A DNA stretch of 64,000 bases from Mesorhizobium sp. AR02. Lineage in GTDB: Bacteria > Pseudomonadota > Alphaproteobacteria > Rhizobiales > Rhizobiaceae. The position numbers and the translations under genes were made by a program. The stretch is taken from assembly GCF_024746835.1 (NCBI RefSeq), contig NZ_CP080531.1, positions 3,988,001-4,052,000 on the forward strand, given 5' to 3'. Positions 51,725 through 59,740 of the stretch are shown here, one piece after another. Positions within the stretch are counted from its first letter, which is position 1; every line of letters starts with the position of its first letter. The notes under the pieces are model-generated. The model was not told where the DNA came from, did not search any database, and was given only the letters and a program-made list of their open reading frames with translations.

Positions 51725-52570
51725 ATGCACCGGCTCTATCTCGTCCCGACGCTGATCATCAATTTCGTCGTTGTGCTGGTTCCGGCATTGCTGACAGTCG
51801 TCCTGGCGTTCTGCAACTGGGACGGCATTTCAACGCCGACTTTTTCGGGACTGGACAATTTCCGGGCACTGTTTGCCGACAGCGTCTTCTGGTTGGCGCT
51901 GACCAACAACATCATCTGGACCGGCATCTTCCTCGTTGTGCCGATCGCAATGGGGCTGCTGGCGGCCTCGATGCTTTTAATCGTCAGGCGCGGCAGCAAT
52001 TTTTTCCAGGTTGTGTATTTCCTGCCCGTCGTCATCGCCACAGTCATCACCGCGCGGGTCTGGCAAGGCATGATCTACAGCCCCGTCACCGGCGTGTTCG
52101 GCATGCTGGCCCGCATGGGCGTGCCGCTGGCCAATCCGCTGGCACAGCCCTCGACGGCACTGTTCGGGGTCGCGACGGTCGACCTGTGGCACTGGTGGGG
52201 CTTCCTCTGCGTCATCTTCTTCGCGGCACTGCGGCAGGTGCCGCAGGAACATATCGAAGCGGCGCGCATCGAGGGCGCGAATTACGGACAAATGATGCGT
52301 TATGTGCTTTTGCCCGCAATCCGGCCGACCATCATGCTGATGATGATCATGACGGTGATCTGGAGCTTCCTAGCCTTCGACTTCGTCTACATCCTGACCC
52401 AGGGCGGCCCGGCGTTTTCGAGTGAGGTGCTGTCGACGCTTGCCTACCGCCATGCCTTCTACGACCTCAATGTCGGCCAGGCAGCCGCGGCGGCGCTGGT
52501 CATCAGCCTGTTCGGCCTCGTCGGCACGTTCTTCTACGTGCGCCTGCAGACGCAGGAGGGCGAGCAATGA
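51725..52570 (+). CDS. Sugar ABC transporter permease (MalF type)
   Basis: A 281-residue inner-membrane permease with six predicted segments and the EAA loop PQEHIEAARIEGANYGQMMRY near residue 180. Its TGA overlaps the ATG of the next permease (52567-52570). It forms the channel with the next gene product. Confidence 0.92.
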   Translation: MHRLYLVPTLIINFVVVLVPALLTVVLAFCNWDGISTPTFSGLDNFRALFADSVFWLALTNNIIWTGIFLVVPIAMGLLAASMLLIVRRGSNFFQVVYFLPVVIATVITARVWQGMIYSPVTGVFGMLARMGVPLANPLAQPSTALFGVATVDLWHWWGFLCVIFFAALRQVPQEHIEAARIEGANYGQMMRYVLLPAIRPTIMLMMIMTVIWSFLAFDFVYILTQGGPAFSSEVLSTLAYRHAFYDLNVGQAAAAALVISLFGLVGTFFYVRLQTQEGEQ

Positions 52571-53400
52571 GAATGGTCGAAAGCCGGACCACTCTGACGA
52601 TCTCCTACATCGTGCTCGGCATCGGTGCGTTCATCGCACTGTTTCCGATCGCCTTGCTGGTGCTCAATTCGCTGAAGCCGGCAGCGCAGATCGTGCAAAG
52701 CCCGCTGTCACTGCCCAACCCCATCCGCTGGGAGAATTTCGTCAACGCCTGGAAACACGCCAAGTTTTCGAAAACCTTCGTCAATTCATTGCTGCTGTCC
52801 GGAACGACGATTGTTCTCGTCTGCTCGACGTCCTCGCTATCGGCCTATGTGCTGGCGCGCAAGAAAATCGCGTCGTGGAAGATCTGGACGTTCTACCTGC
52901 TGGCGACGACCACGGCGCCGATCCAGCTTTATATCTTCCCGCTCTATTTCGGCTTCGCCAAGCTCGGGCTGATCAACAACGTCTTTGGCGTCGCGCTGAT
53001 CTACACCGCGCTCTACAGCCCGTTCGCGGTGATGTTGCTGAGGACGTATTTCATCGCCGTGCCAAAGGAGCTCGAGGAAGCCGCGCTGATCGATGGCGCC
53101 ACCCACTGGCAGGTTTTTTCCAAGGTCATGCTGCCGATCGTGTCGCCCGGCATCCTGACGGTGGCGCTGATCATCGGGCTCAATTCCTGGAACGAATTTC
53201 TGATCGCCGCGACCTTCCTGCAGAAGGCGGACAAGGTCACCGCGGTGATCGGCTTCTACCTGCTCAGCGGACAATACAGTTCCGACTGGGGTGAGATCAT
53301 GGCGGCGGCGCTGATCATCGTGGTGCCGGTGGTGGTGCTGTTTGTCGCCATGCAGAAACGGTTCATCGAAGGCATGGCGGGCGGCTCGGTGAAGGGCTGA
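52567..53400 (+). CDS. Sugar ABC transporter permease (MalG type)
   Basis: A 277-residue inner-membrane permease with six segments and the EAA loop PKELEEAALIDGATHWQVF near residue 175. The start overlaps the upstream stop. The C-terminal FIEGMAGGSVKG is typical of MalG-type CUT1 subunits. It precedes the ADP-ribosylglycohydrolase-family gene by 24 bp. Confidence 0.93.
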   Translation: MRMVESRTTLTISYIVLGIGAFIALFPIALLVLNSLKPAAQIVQSPLSLPNPIRWENFVNAWKHAKFSKTFVNSLLLSGTTIVLVCSTSSLSAYVLARKKIASWKIWTFYLLATTTAPIQLYIFPLYFGFAKLGLINNVFGVALIYTALYSPFAVMLLRTYFIAVPKELEEAALIDGATHWQVFSKVMLPIVSPGILTVALIIGLNSWNEFLIAATFLQKADKVTAVIGFYLLSGQYSSDWGEIMAAALIIVVPVVVLFVAMQKRFIEGMAGGSVKG

Positions 53401-53424
53401 AATTTCGACTATCTGGAGCAGAAC

Positions 53425-55533
53425 ATGCAGATTCCAAACGACTATCTGGAACGGGTCTATGCCGGCGTGCTTGGCAAGCTGGTGGGCGTCTATCTCGGCC
53501 GGCCGTTCGAGGGCTGGACCTACCAGAAGATCATGAAGGAACTCGGGCCGATCGACTATTACGTGCATGAGCGCCTGAACCAACCACTGGTGGTCACCGA
53601 CGACGATGTTGCCGGCACCTTTACCTTCATCCGCGCGCTCGAGGATTACGGCATCTCGTCCGATTTGCCGGCCGAGGCCATAGGCAAGGCGTGGCTCAAC
53701 TACATCGTCGAGGAGCGCTCGATCCTGTGGTGGGGCGGCAGCGGTAATTCGACCGAGCATACCGCCTGGCTCAACCTCAAGAAGGGCATCCCGGCTCCGC
53801 ATTCGGGTTCCATCGCCACCAACGGTCTGACGGTCGCCGAGCAGATCGGCGCACAGATATTCATCGATGGCTGGGCAATGGTTGCGCCTGGGCAGCCGGA
53901 GCTGGCGGCAAGGCTTGCCGAGCAGGCCGGCAAGGTTTCTCACGATGGAGAATCCGTCCATGCGGCGATGCTGTGGGCGGCAATGGAAGCTGAAGCCTTC
54001 GTGTCTGATGACATCGACCACCTCATCGATACCGGCCTGTCGGTTATTCCGCGTGACAGCCTGATCGCAAAGCTGATCGCCGACATCCGCGGTTGGGTGA
54101 AACAACATCCCGACTGGCACGACACACGGCAGAAGATCGAGGACAAATACGGCTATGACAAATACCCGGGCAACTGCCACGTCGTGCCCAACCACGCGCT
54201 GATGGTGATGGCCGTGCTCTATGCGCCGGACGACTTCCAGAAGGCGCAGATGATCGTCAACACTTCCGGCTGGGATACCGACTGCAATGCCGGCAATGTC
54301 GGCTGCCTGATCGCGCTGATGCTCGGCCTCGACGGGATCGAGGCCGGGCCGGACTGGCGTGGGCCAATCGCCGACCGCCTGCTGATCTCCTCGGCCGATG
54401 GTGGCAACTCGATCAACGACGCGGTGCGTACGGCCTACTACATCGCCAACCTCGGCATGGCGCTCGCCGGCGGAAAGCCGCTCGATGCGCCAAAGGGCGG
54501 CGCGCAGTTTCACTTCTCGCTGTCAGGCAGCCAGCAAGGCTTTCGGCCGGTGGAGGGGCATGGCTCCGCCAACGGCGTTCGCGTCGGCAATGTCGAGTTC
54601 GAGAACGCCCGTGCCCTGACCATAAACTACGAGGCCCTGGCACCCGGCCTGACTGCCGCCGTCACGACGCCGACATTCTCGCCGCGCGAGGTGCTGTCGA
54701 TGCGCACCTACGATCTGATGGCCACGCCGCTGGTTTATCCGGGGCAAGTGGTCCAGGCGCGCGTCGTCGCTGATCGCCACAACAAGGGCGCGGTGTCGGT
54801 TCGGCTGCGCATCCGCGCTTACGATGGCGAGGATCGCCTGCGCGACATTGATGGTGATGCGGCCACCTTGAATGCAGGTGAGGATCGCGTGTTTTCGTGG
54901 CGTGTGCCGGATCTGGACGGTCAGCCGATCGCCGAGATCGGTGTCGTGATCACCAGCGACGGCAAGCGCGCCGACGGCCGTGTGCTGCTCGATTATCTCA
55001 GATGGGATGGCGCACCGGAATTGACGCTGCATCGCCCCGCCGGCGACAGCGATTTCTGGCGTATGGCCTGGGTCAACGGCGTCAGCTTCTTTTCCAAGCG
55101 CTATCCGCCCAGCTTCCGCATTTCGCAAAGCCGCGACGAGGGCATCGTCATTCACGGCACGCGGCAGTGGACCGACTACAAGGTGTCGAGCGATATCGTC
55201 ATTCACCTTGGCAACTATGGCGGCGTGTGCGCGCGGGTCCAGGGACTGCGGCGTTACTACGCCGTGCGTGCCACCCGCGACGGCAAGCTGCAGATCGTCC
55301 GCACAAGGGACGCGGATACGCTCGTTTTGGCGGAGACCGATTTCGATCTGGTCTTTGAAAAGACCATTCCGGTGATGCTGACCGTAAAGGGCACGCGCAT
55401 AGCTGCGCTTTTCGGCGGGGTGTCGCTCGAGGCGCAGGACACAAGTGCCGAGGCGTTCACCAACGGCGGCATCGGATTGCTGATTGCGGAAGGTGCCCTG
55501 TCCACTGACAAGATACATGTGAGCGGGACCTGA
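53425..55533 (+). CDS. ADP-ribosylglycohydrolase-family protein with C-terminal beta domain
   Basis: A 702-residue protein, about twice the usual family length. Residues 1-355 form an ARH/DraG-type all-helical domain; the di-metal ligands are expected in VVTDDDVAGT (Asp59, Asp60) and SGWDTDCNAGNVG (about 285). Residues of about 370-702 are beta-rich and look like one or two carbohydrate-binding or concanavalin-like domains (HFSLSGSQQGF, FRISQSRDEGIVIHGTRQW). No signal peptide is seen, so it acts in the cytoplasm. It is the only enzyme gene in this sugar ABC operon and sits between the permease and ATPase genes, so it probably hydrolyses the imported glycoside, not ADP-ribosylated protein. That function is inference. 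Confidence 0.85.
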   Translation: MQIPNDYLERVYAGVLGKLVGVYLGRPFEGWTYQKIMKELGPIDYYVHERLNQPLVVTDDDVAGTFTFIRALEDYGISSDLPAEAIGKAWLNYIVEERSILWWGGSGNSTEHTAWLNLKKGIPAPHSGSIATNGLTVAEQIGAQIFIDGWAMVAPGQPELAARLAEQAGKVSHDGESVHAAMLWAAMEAEAFVSDDIDHLIDTGLSVIPRDSLIAKLIADIRGWVKQHPDWHDTRQKIEDKYGYDKYPGNCHVVPNHALMVMAVLYAPDDFQKAQMIVNTSGWDTDCNAGNVGCLIALMLGLDGIEAGPDWRGPIADRLLISSADGGNSINDAVRTAYYIANLGMALAGGKPLDAPKGGAQFHFSLSGSQQGFRPVEGHGSANGVRVGNVEFENARALTINYEALAPGLTAAVTTPTFSPREVLSMRTYDLMATPLVYPGQVVQARVVADRHNKGAVSVRLRIRAYDGEDRLRDIDGDAATLNAGEDRVFSWRVPDLDGQPIAEIGVVITSDGKRADGRVLLDYLRWDGAPELTLHRPAGDSDFWRMAWVNGVSFFSKRYPPSFRISQSRDEGIVIHGTRQWTDYKVSSDIVIHLGNYGGVCARVQGLRRYYAVRATRDGKLQIVRTRDADTLVLAETDFDLVFEKTIPVMLTVKGTRIAALFGGVSLEAQDTSAEAFTNGGIGLLIAEGALSTDKIHVSGT

Positions 55534-55567
55534 AGGTCTCGCCTCATCAATCCCAGGAAAAATCCCG

Positions 55568-56644
55568 ATGGCTTCAGTCGAAATCGCCAACGTCCTCAAA
55601 TCCTACGCCGGGCATGAGGTGTTGCACGGCGTCTCGGTCAAGATTCCGGATGGTCAGTTCGTGGTGCTGGTCGGTCCGTCGGGCTGCGGCAAGTCCACAC
55701 TGCTGCGCATGATCGCCGGACTGGAGGACATTTCGGGCGGAACGATCAGCATTGGCGACAAGGTCGTCAACGACCTGCCGCCGAAGCAACGCGACATCTC
55801 CATGGTGTTCCAGAATTATGCGCTCTACCCGCACATGACGGTCGCCGAAAACATGGCGTTCTCCATGACGCTTGCCAAAGCGCCGAAGGCGGAAAAGGCC
55901 GAGCGGGTGGCAAAGGCTGCGGAAATTCTGGGCCTGACGCCGCTGCTCGACCGCTATCCACGGCAGTTGTCGGGCGGCCAGAGGCAGCGTGTCGCCATGG
56001 GGCGCTCGATCGTGCGCAACCCGCGGGTCTTCCTGTTTGACGAACCGCTATCGAATCTGGATGCCAAATTGCGCGTGGCAATGCGCGCCGAGATCAAGGC
56101 ATTGCATCAGCGCCTGCGCACCACCACCGTCTATGTGACGCACGATCAGGTCGAAGCCATGACCATGGCCGACCAGATCGTCGTGTTGAACAACGGGCGG
56201 GTGGAGCAGATCGGCAGTCCGCTCGATCTCTACGATCGTCCGGTCAATGTGTTCGTTGCAACCTTTATCGGTTCGCCGTCGATGAACATCATCAACGGCG
56301 TGGTCGCACACAACAACGGCATGCCGGTGGTGCGAACAAAAGACGGAACCCTTCTGCCGGCCGGTTCACGCTTCAACGCGGTGGACGGAAAGGTGGTCCA
56401 GTACGGATTCCGGCCCGAGCATTTGAGTGTCTGCGCCCCGGACAAGGGAATTGCGGCATTGATCGGCGTGGTCGAGCCGATGGGCTCAGAAACCCAGGTT
56501 CATTTGACGATCGGCGGTGAACCAACGGTGGCCGTGTTTCGCGACAGAATTAGTGCCCGCCCCGGCGAGACGCTCTTTGTCGAGCCTGACATCGCCAAGG
56601 TGAGCCTGTTCGACGCCGAGACCGGCAAGGCGCTGGATGTTTAA
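55568..56644 (+). CDS. Sugar ABC transporter ATP-binding protein (UgpC/MsmK type)
   Basis: A 358-residue ATPase with Walker A GPSGCGKST at 36-44, LSGGQ at 134-138, Walker B VFLFDEP at 154-160, D-loop SNLDAKL at 162-168 and a C-terminal TOBE-type domain (YGFRPEHLSVC). It is the last gene of the LacI-controlled operon and completes the importer. Confidence 0.95.
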   Translation: MASVEIANVLKSYAGHEVLHGVSVKIPDGQFVVLVGPSGCGKSTLLRMIAGLEDISGGTISIGDKVVNDLPPKQRDISMVFQNYALYPHMTVAENMAFSMTLAKAPKAEKAERVAKAAEILGLTPLLDRYPRQLSGGQRQRVAMGRSIVRNPRVFLFDEPLSNLDAKLRVAMRAEIKALHQRLRTTTVYVTHDQVEAMTMADQIVVLNNGRVEQIGSPLDLYDRPVNVFVATFIGSPSMNIINGVVAHNNGMPVVRTKDGTLLPAGSRFNAVDGKVVQYGFRPEHLSVCAPDKGIAALIGVVEPMGSETQVHLTIGGEPTVAVFRDRISARPGETLFVEPDIAKVSLFDAETGKALDV

Positions 56645-56667
56645 GCCGAACTGGTGGACTGCGTGTG

Positions 56668-56868
56668 TTATCGCTGTCCGCCACCGCCCGGATTGCTCTC
56701 CAGCCGATCGAGGCGGTCAAGCAGCTCTCTGAAGCGGTTGGGAATGTCGGTTTCGGGCCGAAAGGCCGGCAAGGTGTGCAGAAAGCGCGTCATCGTCTCG
56801 GCACCGAGCTGGCGCCTGACTTCGGCGGCGAGCCTTTCTCCTTTTTCAGCCTTGTCGCGGGTCATCAT
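56668..56868 (-). CDS. Small conserved hypothetical protein
   Basis: A 66-residue charged helical protein (TRDKAEKGERLAAEVRRQL, FRETDIP-like RPETDIPNRFRELLDRLDRLE). AGGATTTTGAA precedes the ATG at 56868; a second ATG follows immediately. No membrane segment. The amphipathic C-terminal helix could mediate dimerisation. It is convergent with the ABC operon. The family is unknown to me; composition supports a real gene more than the overlapping plus-strand frames do. Confidence 0.6.
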   Translation of the reverse strand: MMTRDKAEKGERLAAEVRRQLGAETMTRFLHTLPAFRPETDIPNRFRELLDRLDRLESNPGGGGQR

Positions 56869-57034
56869 TTCAAAATCCTGTGTCGGCTCCGAAACTCCTC
56901 CAGCAAGGGAATGGTTCCCACATCACGCCTCTGTGGCAAGCCAGACTGGCAAGTACGGTAAAATTTGAATTAAAATCGATGTAATGCCATTGGTCACCGT
57001 CCAGGTCCACCAAAGGTCCTCATGGCGGCTACCC

Positions 57035-57063
57035 CTTGATTTTTGGCCGCCAAACCTCGATAT
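57035..57063 (+). promoter_or_regulatory. Candidate heat-shock (RpoH) promoter of grpE
   Basis: CTTGAT (57035-57040) and CCTCGATAT (57055-57063) are spaced by 14 bases, 42 bp before the grpE start. This resembles the sigma-32 pattern CTTGAAA / CCCATNT, with mismatches in the -10. Confidence 0.35.
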
Positions 57064-57105
57064 CGGGCACAAAATCCACACCATTCGAGATGACGGGAAA
57101 CGGCG

Positions 57106-57738
57106 ATGAGCGACCAGGCAAAAGACGAACGCGCGCCCAGTGAAGTCGAGGCGGCCGAGGCCAATGCCGAGCGCACGGAAGGCAGCATTGACGGCGACTA
57201 TGAAGCGCTTGTGCGACTGCTGAAGGAAAATGAAGAGTTGAAGGACCGCGCGCTGCGTGTCGCGGCCGAAATGGAGAACCTGCGCCGCCGCACCGCACGC
57301 GACGTGCATGACGCCCGCACCTATGCGGTTGCGAATTTCGCCCGCGACATGCTGTCGGTGTCGGACAATCTGCGCCGGGCGCTGGACGCCATCCCGGCCG
57401 AGGCCAAGGCATCGGGCGACGCCGGCTTCAAGGCGCTGATCGAAGGCGTCGATCTGACCGAGCGCGCCATGCTGTCGGCGCTGGAACGGCACGGGGTCAA
57501 GAAACTCGCGCCGGAAGGCGAGAAGTTCGATCCCAATTTCCACCAGGCGATGTTCGAAGTGCCCAATCCCGATGTCCCGGCCAACACGGTGGTCCAGGTC
57601 GTGCAGCCGGGCTATTCGATCGGCGAGCGGGTGCTGCGTCCGGCTATGGTCGGCGTCGCCAAGGGCGGCCCGAAGATTGCCGCCGAGGCGCCAGTCGAGC
57701 CGGGGCCGGTGAATGACGAGGCGGAGAAGGATGCGTAG
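57106..57738 (+). CDS. grpE: Nucleotide exchange factor GrpE
   Basis: A 210-residue co-chaperone of DnaK. An acidic N-terminal tail (1-30) is followed by the long coiled-coil dimer helix (about 32-95, [25 protein letters not shown]) and the beta-wing with [16 protein letters not shown] and [17 protein letters not shown]. The length is normal. No hrcA, dnaK or dnaJ gene is adjacent in the window. Confidence 0.97.
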   Translation: MSDQAKDERAPSEVEAAEANAERTEGSIDGDYEALVRLLKENEELKDRALRVAAEMENLRRRTARDVHDARTYAVANFARDMLSVSDNLRRALDAIPAEAKASGDAGFKALIEGVDLTERAMLSALERHGVKKLAPEGEKFDPNFHQAMFEVPNPDVPANTVVQVVQPGYSIGERVLRPAMVGVAKGGPKIAAEAPVEPGPVNDEAEKDA

Positions 57739-57748
57739 TTAGGGATTA

Positions 57749-57850
57749 GGCAGTAGGGCAGTAGGGCAGTAGGGCAGTAGGAGGATAGGGGGCGTCCCAA
57801 CCCTCCGGCTTCGTGTTAAACATACTGCCTTACTGCCCTATTCCCCTACT
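57749..57850. repeat. Tandem GGCAGTAG repeats forming an inverted structure
   Basis: Four perfect 8-bp units GGCAGTAG occupy 57749-57780. About 40 bases later, 57823-57850 carries the opposite-strand version (CTGCCTTACTGCCCTATTCCCCTAC), so a long hairpin can form in the grpE-TRIC gap. The right arm ends 13 bases before the TRIC gene start. Confidence 0.8.
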
Positions 57851-57863
57851 CCCTTGGCTTCCC

Positions 57864-58496
57864 ATGCATCCCATCGCCCTTCTCGACTATGCCGGCGTCG
57901 CCGTTTTTGCGGCGACCGGGGCGTTGGCTGCTTCGCGCAAGCAACTCGACATTATCGGGTTCCTATTCCTGGCCAGCGTCACCGGCATCGGCGGCGGCAC
58001 GTTTCGCGACCTCATCCTCAATGTGCCGGTCTTCTGGGTGGGAAACCGCGACTATGTGCTGATCTGCGCTGTGGTGGCGGTCCTGGTCTTCTTCACCGCA
58101 CACCGCGTCGAATCCCGCTACAAGCTGCTGCTGTGGCTCGACGCCATCGGGCTCGCCGCCTTTTCGGTGATGGGTGCGGCAAAGGGACTGGCAATCACCG
58201 GTTCGCCGGTGGTTTCGATCATCACCGGCATGCTGACTGCGACCTTCGGTGGCATATTGCGCGATCTGCTGGCCGGCGAGCCATCGGTGCTGCTGAGGCC
58301 GGAGATCTATGTGACGGCTGCTCTGGCAGGCGCCGCGATCTTCACGCTGGGCGACGTCGCCGGATTGCCGCAGATCATCTCGGGGCTGGCCGGCTTCGGC
58401 GTGGCGCTCGCCGTGCGCGGCGGCGCGCTGCGTTTCGGCTGGTCGTTTCCGTCCTACAAGAGCCGGCCGGGAAGGCGGCCGGAAGATATTCCGTGA
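57864..58496 (+). CDS. Trimeric intracellular cation channel family (YicG/UPF0126) protein
   Basis: A 210-residue inner-membrane protein with seven predicted membrane segments and the duplicated glycine motifs TGIGGGTFRDLIL and TATFGGILRDLLAG, diagnostic of the prokaryotic TRIC family of K+ channels. The start at 57864 (MHPIALLDYAG) fits the family better than 57813, whose extra residues are encoded by repeat sequence. There is no good Shine-Dalgarno before it. It is bracketed by two tandem-repeat hairpins. Confidence 0.88.
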   Translation: MHPIALLDYAGVAVFAATGALAASRKQLDIIGFLFLASVTGIGGGTFRDLILNVPVFWVGNRDYVLICAVVAVLVFFTAHRVESRYKLLLWLDAIGLAAFSVMGAAKGLAITGSPVVSIITGMLTATFGGILRDLLAGEPSVLLRPEIYVTAALAGAAIFTLGDVAGLPQIISGLAGFGVALAVRGGALRFGWSFPSYKSRPGRRPEDIP

Positions 58497-58497
58497 G

Positions 58498-58583
58498 AGT
58501 GAGTAGGGAATAGTCAGTAGTCAGTAGCGTGTTTGTGATGTCGCGGCGTGGCGTTCACTACCCACTACTCACTACTCACTACG
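58498..58583. repeat. Tandem GTAGTCA/CACTACT repeats forming an inverted structure
   Basis: The left arm (58498-58529, with repeated GTCAGTA units) and the right arm (58556-58583, repeated CACTACT units) are imperfect complements about 26 bases apart. The right arm includes the olsB stop codon (58579-58581). It probably terminates both convergent genes. Confidence 0.7.
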
Positions 58584-59466
58584 CTGCGAACCGCTGCGCT
58601 TCCCCGCCATAGTAGTTGACGTAGCGGGCACCGATCTCCTTGACCGGCATCACCACGAAGACGTCGACGGTCGAGAATTCGCGGTCGATGACGCAGCCGT
58701 CGCCGATGCGGGCGCCGACCCGCAGATAGCCCTTGACCAGAGGCGGCATCGCCGCGATCGCCGCCTTGGCGTTGACCGCCTCGATCGGCATCAGATCCAT
58801 GGAGCAGTACCGATCGGAAACCGCGCGCACGTCCCAGGCGGAGTTGGTACGGCAGTGATGGGCAAGATAGGTGAGCGCTTCGGCGTGAGCGGCCGGCACG
58901 GTGCCGTGGAAAGAGGCGCAGCCGGTCATCACGCCGATTTCGTAGTGGTTGATGTAGGCCCAGATGCCTTGCCACAGCGCCTCGATGGTACGCTTCGAGC
59001 GGTATTGCGGCAAAACGCAGGAACGGCCGAGTTCGAGAAAACGCTGGCCGGGATGACGGGCGATGAGCTTGGTCAGCTCGAACTCGCCTTCGGAATAGAA
59101 GCCGCCGGCGGTGGCCGCGATCTCTTGCCGCAGCAGCCGATAGGTACCGACGATACGGCGATGTTCGGGGCCGGAAAGCGTCGTATCCAGCACCAGAAGA
59201 TGGTCGCAGAGCGGATCGAATCGATCGGCGTCACGGCGGTCCTGCGCCTGGAACAGGTCCTTCCGGGCGCCAAGCTCGTCGTAAAATACCCGGTAGCGCA
59301 CTTCCTGCGCGGCCGCGATCTCGGCCTCGTTGCGGGCGAGCCGCACTTCGAGATTGCCGATACGGCCGAGTGCTGCGCCTTTTATGACGGAATCGACATT
59401 ACGTCCGGCAAGCAAGGCGCTGCTGGCGTTCGGCCGAGTGTCACATTCCGGCATAACTGTATGCAC
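58579..59466 (-). CDS. olsB: L-ornithine N(alpha)-acyltransferase (ornithine lipid synthesis)
   Basis: A 295-residue GNAT-fold acyltransferase that transfers a 3-hydroxyacyl group from ACP to ornithine, the first step of ornithine lipid formation; OlsA then completes the lipid. Family features seen are GRIGNLEVRLARNEAEIAAAQEVRYRVFYDE, FLELGRSCVLPQYRSKRTIEALW (shown here as the FLELGRSCV core) and GVMTGCASFHG. The length equals that of Sinorhizobium OlsB. The start is GTG at 59466, fixed by AAGGAG eight bases upstream; an ATG lies 12 bases later. A Pho box 52 bp upstream strongly supports the call, since olsB is phosphate-starvation induced in rhizobia. Confidence 0.9.
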   Translation of the reverse strand: MHTVMPECDTRPNASSALLAGRNVDSVIKGAALGRIGNLEVRLARNEAEIAAAQEVRYRVFYDELGARKDLFQAQDRRDADRFDPLCDHLLVLDTTLSGPEHRRIVGTYRLLRQEIAATAGGFYSEGEFELTKLIARHPGQRFLELGRSCVLPQYRSKRTIEALWQGIWAYINHYEIGVMTGCASFHGTVPAAHAEALTYLAHHCRTNSAWDVRAVSDRYCSMDLMPIEAVNAKAAIAAMPPLVKGYLRVGARIGDGCVIDREFSTVDVFVVMPVKEIGARYVNYYGGEAQRFAA

Positions 59467-59517
59467 GAGTGATTCTCCTTCGAGCCATCCCTCTTGGCAC
59501 GGGGATACGGTGTAGGT

Positions 59518-59535
59518 GCAACAGGATTGTGACAG
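59518..59535 (-). promoter_or_regulatory. Pho box upstream of olsB
   Basis: On the minus strand the 18 bases read CTGTCAC-AATC-CTGTTGC. This is two 7-bp PhoB half-sites in tandem with a 4-bp spacer, very close to the CTGTCAT-N4-CTGTCAT consensus. It ends 52 bp before the olsB GTG and would replace the -35 of the promoter. Confidence 0.8.
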
Positions 59536-59740
59536 TACCGTGATACGGCGTCGCGGGCAATACTTCGTCGGCTGGCGAAAACGGTCAACCGGCTACGTTA
59601 GGTGAGGAGACAGGAAGCGCTTCGCGTTTGCGCGAATCCAGGCGATGCGCTCAAGGCCCCTGTTTTCATGCATGTCGTCCTCGCAAAACCGCGGCCACTT
59701 TTGGCGCGACATGTATCAGCCGCGTGCCAGAAAAGAATGC

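Noticed and set aside
57749..57850. Possible CRISPR array
   Set aside because: Units are only 8 bp, directly adjacent without spacers, and form an inverted structure; no cas gene is near.
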